Positions 21,708 through 23,554 of a stretch of DNA of 23,554 bases are shown in pieces. The number at the start of each line of letters is the position of its first letter. Position 1 is the stretch's first letter. The stretch is taken from the NCBI GenBank assembly GCA_038331135.1, contig JBBQOS010000011.1, positions 1-23,554 of the forward strand, read 5' to 3'. A program made the position numbers and the translations under genes. The notes under the pieces are model-generated. The model had not been told where the DNA came from and made no database searches. It worked only from the letters and a program-made list of their open reading frames with translations. This stretch comes from UBA9337 sp038331135 (GTDB taxonomy: Bacteria; Patescibacteriota; Minisyncoccia; Moranbacterales; UBA9337).

Positions 21708-23087
21708 TTAATATTTTTTAACTCTCTTCCTCAATAAAGTCATTTCTTCAATTTTATCTTTATCAAAAACAAAATAATAATTTTTACCATGTCCGCCATG
21801 AGCGGAAGTTACTTCTTTCATCTCATTATCAAACATTCTTAATACTTTCAGTGAATAATTGCCGTCTTTCTCCACTATTTCAAGTTCATCCGTATTATAA
21901 ATCGCATTATGCACCCTCACCTCAAATAAATTGTTACTATTGTTTTCATTTGTGATTTGCTTTTTGTTTGCATCTTGTTTCTTGTTTCTTGTATCTTGTT
22001 TCAAAATTTCTCCCACAAACTCAAATTCACTCTTGTCGTGAGAATCCATAAAATTATGTTCTGGCTCAGTGCCCAAAAGAAAACCCGTCGTATAACCTCG
22101 ATGAATCAAATCACTTAAATTAATCTGTTCTTTTTTAATTATTTTTTTTAAATTTTTATCTTTATTAATAATTGCATCACAAACATTGCAGTACGCCCGT
22201 ACCACTGTCGCCAAATAATAAACACTCTTATTTCTTCCTTCAATTTTAAAAGAATCTATCCCTGCTTCCATCAAATCATTCAAATAACTCAGCAAGTTTA
22301 AATCTTTGCTGTTAAAAAAATACGTCCCCTGCTTATCCTCTTCCAGATCAATTTCAAATTCCCCTCGATTATCCACCAAACTTGCTGTCAAAATAGCATC
22401 TTCATTATTTTTTGGATTTTGGATTTTTGATTTTGGATTTATTTCGGATTTAGAATTTATAATTTCGAATTTACTATTATATGCCCATCTGCATGGTTGC
22501 GAACAATCTCCCAAGTTAGCGCTTTTATTACTCATCCACTTACTCAACATACAGCGCCCCGAATAACTCATACACATTGCTCCGTGCACGAAATACTCCA
22601 ATTCTACTTCTGGAACATTTTTTTTAATTTCTTTTATTTCCGCCAAGGTCACTTCCCGAGCCAAAACTACTCGACACACTCCTTGAGTTTCCCAAAATTT
22701 AACCGCTTGCCAATTGGTCGCGTTGGCTTGAGTGGAAAGATGAATTTCTGCCTTGGGTAGATATTTTTTTACCAACAACAATACTCCGGGGTCACTTAAA
22801 ATTATTCCATCAATTTTGATACTTTTAAGTTTTTTTAAATGTCCTTCCAATTTTTCTAAATGCACATTATGAGCGTAGATATTGAGCGTAACATAAAACT
22901 TCTTCCCCATTTTATGTGCATACTCCACTCCTTTTTTTAGAGAATCAAAATCAAAATTATTAATCCTGGCCCGCAAGGAAAAATCGGGCACCCCCGCATA
23001 AACCGCATCTGCCCCATAATGCAAGGCATATTTCATTTTACTTAGGCTCCCCGCTGGCGCCAGTAATTCTATATTTCTTTTTCTCAT
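21708..23087 (-). CDS. U32 family peptidase / tRNA or rRNA hydroxylation-type protein
   Basis: U32 proteins (YegQ/YrrO/RlhA type) include Fe-S enzymes needed for hydroxylation of RNA bases; older members were called collagenase-like. From the ATG at 23087 the protein has 459 residues. ELLAPAGSLSKMKYALHYGADAVYAG and the VTLNIYAHN strand are family landmarks. The Fe-S Cys set is C172, C179, C195 and C199 (CMSYSGRCM...GDCSQPC). FKIEGRNKSVYYLATVVRAY follows. Two low-complexity insertions (206-226 and 363-383) are encoded by 7-bp tandem arrays. An ATG at 23102 would add five residues but lies inside the arm of a 20-bp hairpin; neither start has a Shine-Dalgarno. Confidence 0.9.
   Translation of the reverse strand: MRKRNIELLAPAGSLSKMKYALHYGADAVYAGVPDFSLRARINNFDFDSLKKGVEYAHKMGKKFYVTLNIYAHNVHLEKLEGHLKKLKSIKIDGIILSDPGVLLLVKKYLPKAEIHLSTQANATNWQAVKFWETQGVCRVVLAREVTLAEIKEIKKNVPEVELEYFVHGAMCMSYSGRCMLSKWMSNKSANLGDCSQPCRWAYNSKFEIINSKSEINPKSKIQNPKNNEDAILTASLVDNRGEFEIDLEEDKQGTYFFNSKDLNLLSYLNDLMEAGIDSFKIEGRNKSVYYLATVVRAYCNVCDAIINKDKNLKKIIKKEQINLSDLIHRGYTTGFLLGTEPEHNFMDSHDKSEFEFVGEILKQDTRNKKQDANKKQITNENNSNNLFEVRVHNAIYNTDELEIVEKDGNYSLKVLRMFDNEMKEVTSAHGGHGKNYYFVFDKDKIEEMTLLRKRVKKY
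21939..22001 (-). repeat. 7-bp tandem array inside the U32 gene, copy B
   Basis: The clean core is CTTGTTT, CTTGTTT, CTTGTAT, CTTGTTT (21974-22001, plus strand). Decayed 7-bp units (CTTTTTG, TGATTTG, TCATTTG) extend it to about 21939. The 63 bp encode 21 in-frame residues, KQDTRNKKQDANKKQ and onward. Confidence 0.85.
22410..22472 (-). repeat. 7-bp tandem array inside the U32 gene, copy A
   Basis: Nine units on the plus strand in exact register: TTTTGGA, TTTTGGA, TTTTTGA, TTTTGGA, TTTATTT, CGGATTT, AGAATTT, ATAATTT, CGAATTT. The total of 63 bp is 21 codons, coding KFEIINSKSEINPKSKIQNP plus K, right after the Fe-S Cys cluster. Confidence 0.9.
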
Positions 23088-23097
23088 ATATAAATAG

Positions 23098-23149
23098 TGC
23101 ATTAGGCTCTAAGAGCCATTTTGAATTTGGGCTCTTAGAGACTAATGCA
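23098..23149 (-). promoter_or_regulatory. Long hairpin over the U32 gene start
   Basis: TGCATTAGGCTCTAAGAGCC (23098-23117) pairs with GGCTCTTAGAGACTAATGCA (23130-23149), 19 of 20, over a 12-nt loop. In the minus-strand message the 3' arm holds the upstream ATG (23102) and ends 10 nt before the chosen ATG at 23087. No T tract follows, so control of translation or mRNA stability is more likely than termination. A miniature inverted-repeat element is the alternative. Confidence 0.75.
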
Positions 23150-23159
23150 ATTCAATTTT

Positions 23160-23187
23160 AAAAAAAGAATGAACCAAAATTCATTCT
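23160..23187 (-). terminator. Intrinsic terminator upstream of the U32 gene
   Basis: On the minus strand AGAATGAA-TTTTGG-TTCATTCT forms a perfect 8-bp stem followed by six to seven T. It ends transcription coming from the ABC permease side, 190 nt past that stop codon, or it could attenuate a U32 leader. Confidence 0.85.
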
Positions 23188-23342
23188 AATAACCAATCCT
23201 ACACCAAAACTCCCAAAAAATCAAAGCCTTCTTTACTCACATTTCCCGAAACGCGTTAATCTATTAACTAATTAATTAAATAAAGCAACATAAAAACACA
23301 ACCATTTAGCAATTTTCCTATTTGTATATTTGTATTAAATTC

Positions 23343-23361
23343 GCCTGCCTGTCTGGCAGGC
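23343..23361. repeat. G+C-rich 7-bp-stem hairpin after the ABC permease gene
   Basis: GCCTGCC-TGTCT-GGCAGGC is a perfect 7-bp stem with a 5-nt loop, starting 17 nt past the permease stop. It has no T tract. Similar CCTGCC/GGCAGG hairpins are, from memory, frequent in Patescibacteria genomes. Confidence 0.65.
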
Positions 23362-23378
23362 AGTTAATTCGTAGAGAT

Positions 23379-23554
23379 TTACTCATATCTCAAAGCATCC
23401 AAAGCATGGATAGTAGCGGCTCTTTTGGCTGGCATAATTCCAGTTGCGAGGCCTAAAAATCCAACAAAGGAAACTAAAGCCAAAACAAAATATCCTGGAA
23501 TATAAATAAAATCAATCGGAGCAATACCTCTTTTGGCAGCAATAAAATTAAACA
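23379..23554 (-). CDS. ABC transporter permease, C-terminal end (MacB/FtsX type, partial)
   Basis: Only the last 57 codons are in the window. A hydrophobic helix (IPGYFVLALVSFVGFLGLATGIMP) is followed by AKRAATIHALDALRYE and the stop. This ending matches the family signature of MacB/FtsX-like permeases, where GxxPARRAAxLdPieALRyE closes the protein. Such permeases work with an ATPase in export or mechanotransmission of lipoproteins, peptides or lipids. Partner genes would be to the right of the window. Confidence 0.88.
   Translation of the reverse strand, partial: FNFIAAKRGIAPIDFIYIPGYFVLALVSFVGFLGLATGIMPAKRAATIHALDALRYE

Overview
The window looks like a chromosome segment of a Patescibacteria (Candidate Phyla Radiation, Parcubacteria-like) bacterium. 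The reasons are the low G+C, short single-domain housekeeping proteins, a cell-envelope gene set built on small lipoproteins, LCP, Wzz-like and C39-type proteins, and very few Shine-Dalgarno sequences. TGA is used as a normal stop (engB ends in TGA), so recoding of TGA to glycine is not indicated. The lineage call is inference from gene content; no 16S or other marker is present.

Layout from left to right. (1) 1-5316, all minus strand: the start of a lipoprotein running off the left edge, a Wzz/YveK-like chain-length protein, a 77-aa Cys-rich membrane protein, a membrane-anchored fusion of a GH-A-type glycosidase fold with a C39-like cysteine peptidase, and a DMT/EamA transporter. (2) 5577-7914, plus strand: an LCP cell-wall ligase and peptidyl-tRNA hydrolase, closed by a strong bidirectional terminator. 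(3) 8036-10391, minus strand: rmuC followed by an MFS transporter. (4) 10579-17101, minus strand: tRNA-Ser(GGA), pyruvate kinase, a DUF4870 membrane protein, a lipoprotein, engB and polA. (5) 17302-23087, minus strand: a frameshifted small gene, a cyclophilin lipoprotein, tsaE, comM (yifB), lspA, a DksA/TraR zinc-finger gene and a U32 peptidase. The last four to five genes downstream of U32 are closely spaced and may be co-transcribed. (6) At the right edge: the C-terminus of a MacB/FtsX-type ABC permease.

The most unusual signal is non-coding. Almost every intergenic gap holds degenerate short-period tandem arrays with a period of exactly 7, 8 or 9 bp. The 8-bp arrays have consensus TGYTAAWA on the sense strand of the downstream gene, and each unit plus the next base resembles an extended -10 promoter box (TGnTATAAT). 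They lie directly in front of pth, engB, tsaE and the LCP gene, and farther upstream of the glycosidase gene, always in the same orientation. In pth, engB and tsaE the ATG starts exactly on a unit boundary, 16 nt from the start of a TG unit, which would suit leaderless transcripts. The same 8-bp phrasing creates serial four-codon minigenes (ATG-Leu-x-Cys-stop) before pth, the gene whose product recycles the peptidyl-tRNAs such minigenes release. Two 63-bp arrays of 7-bp units sit in frame inside the U32 peptidase gene.

Other points: a 20-bp-arm hairpin over the U32 start, a G+C-rich dispersed element seen three times (one copy forms the polA leader and its Shine-Dalgarno), a polA with a degraded proofreading motif, a tRNA whose 3' acceptor strand doubles as a terminator stem, and an A6-run frameshift in the 17302-17722 gene.
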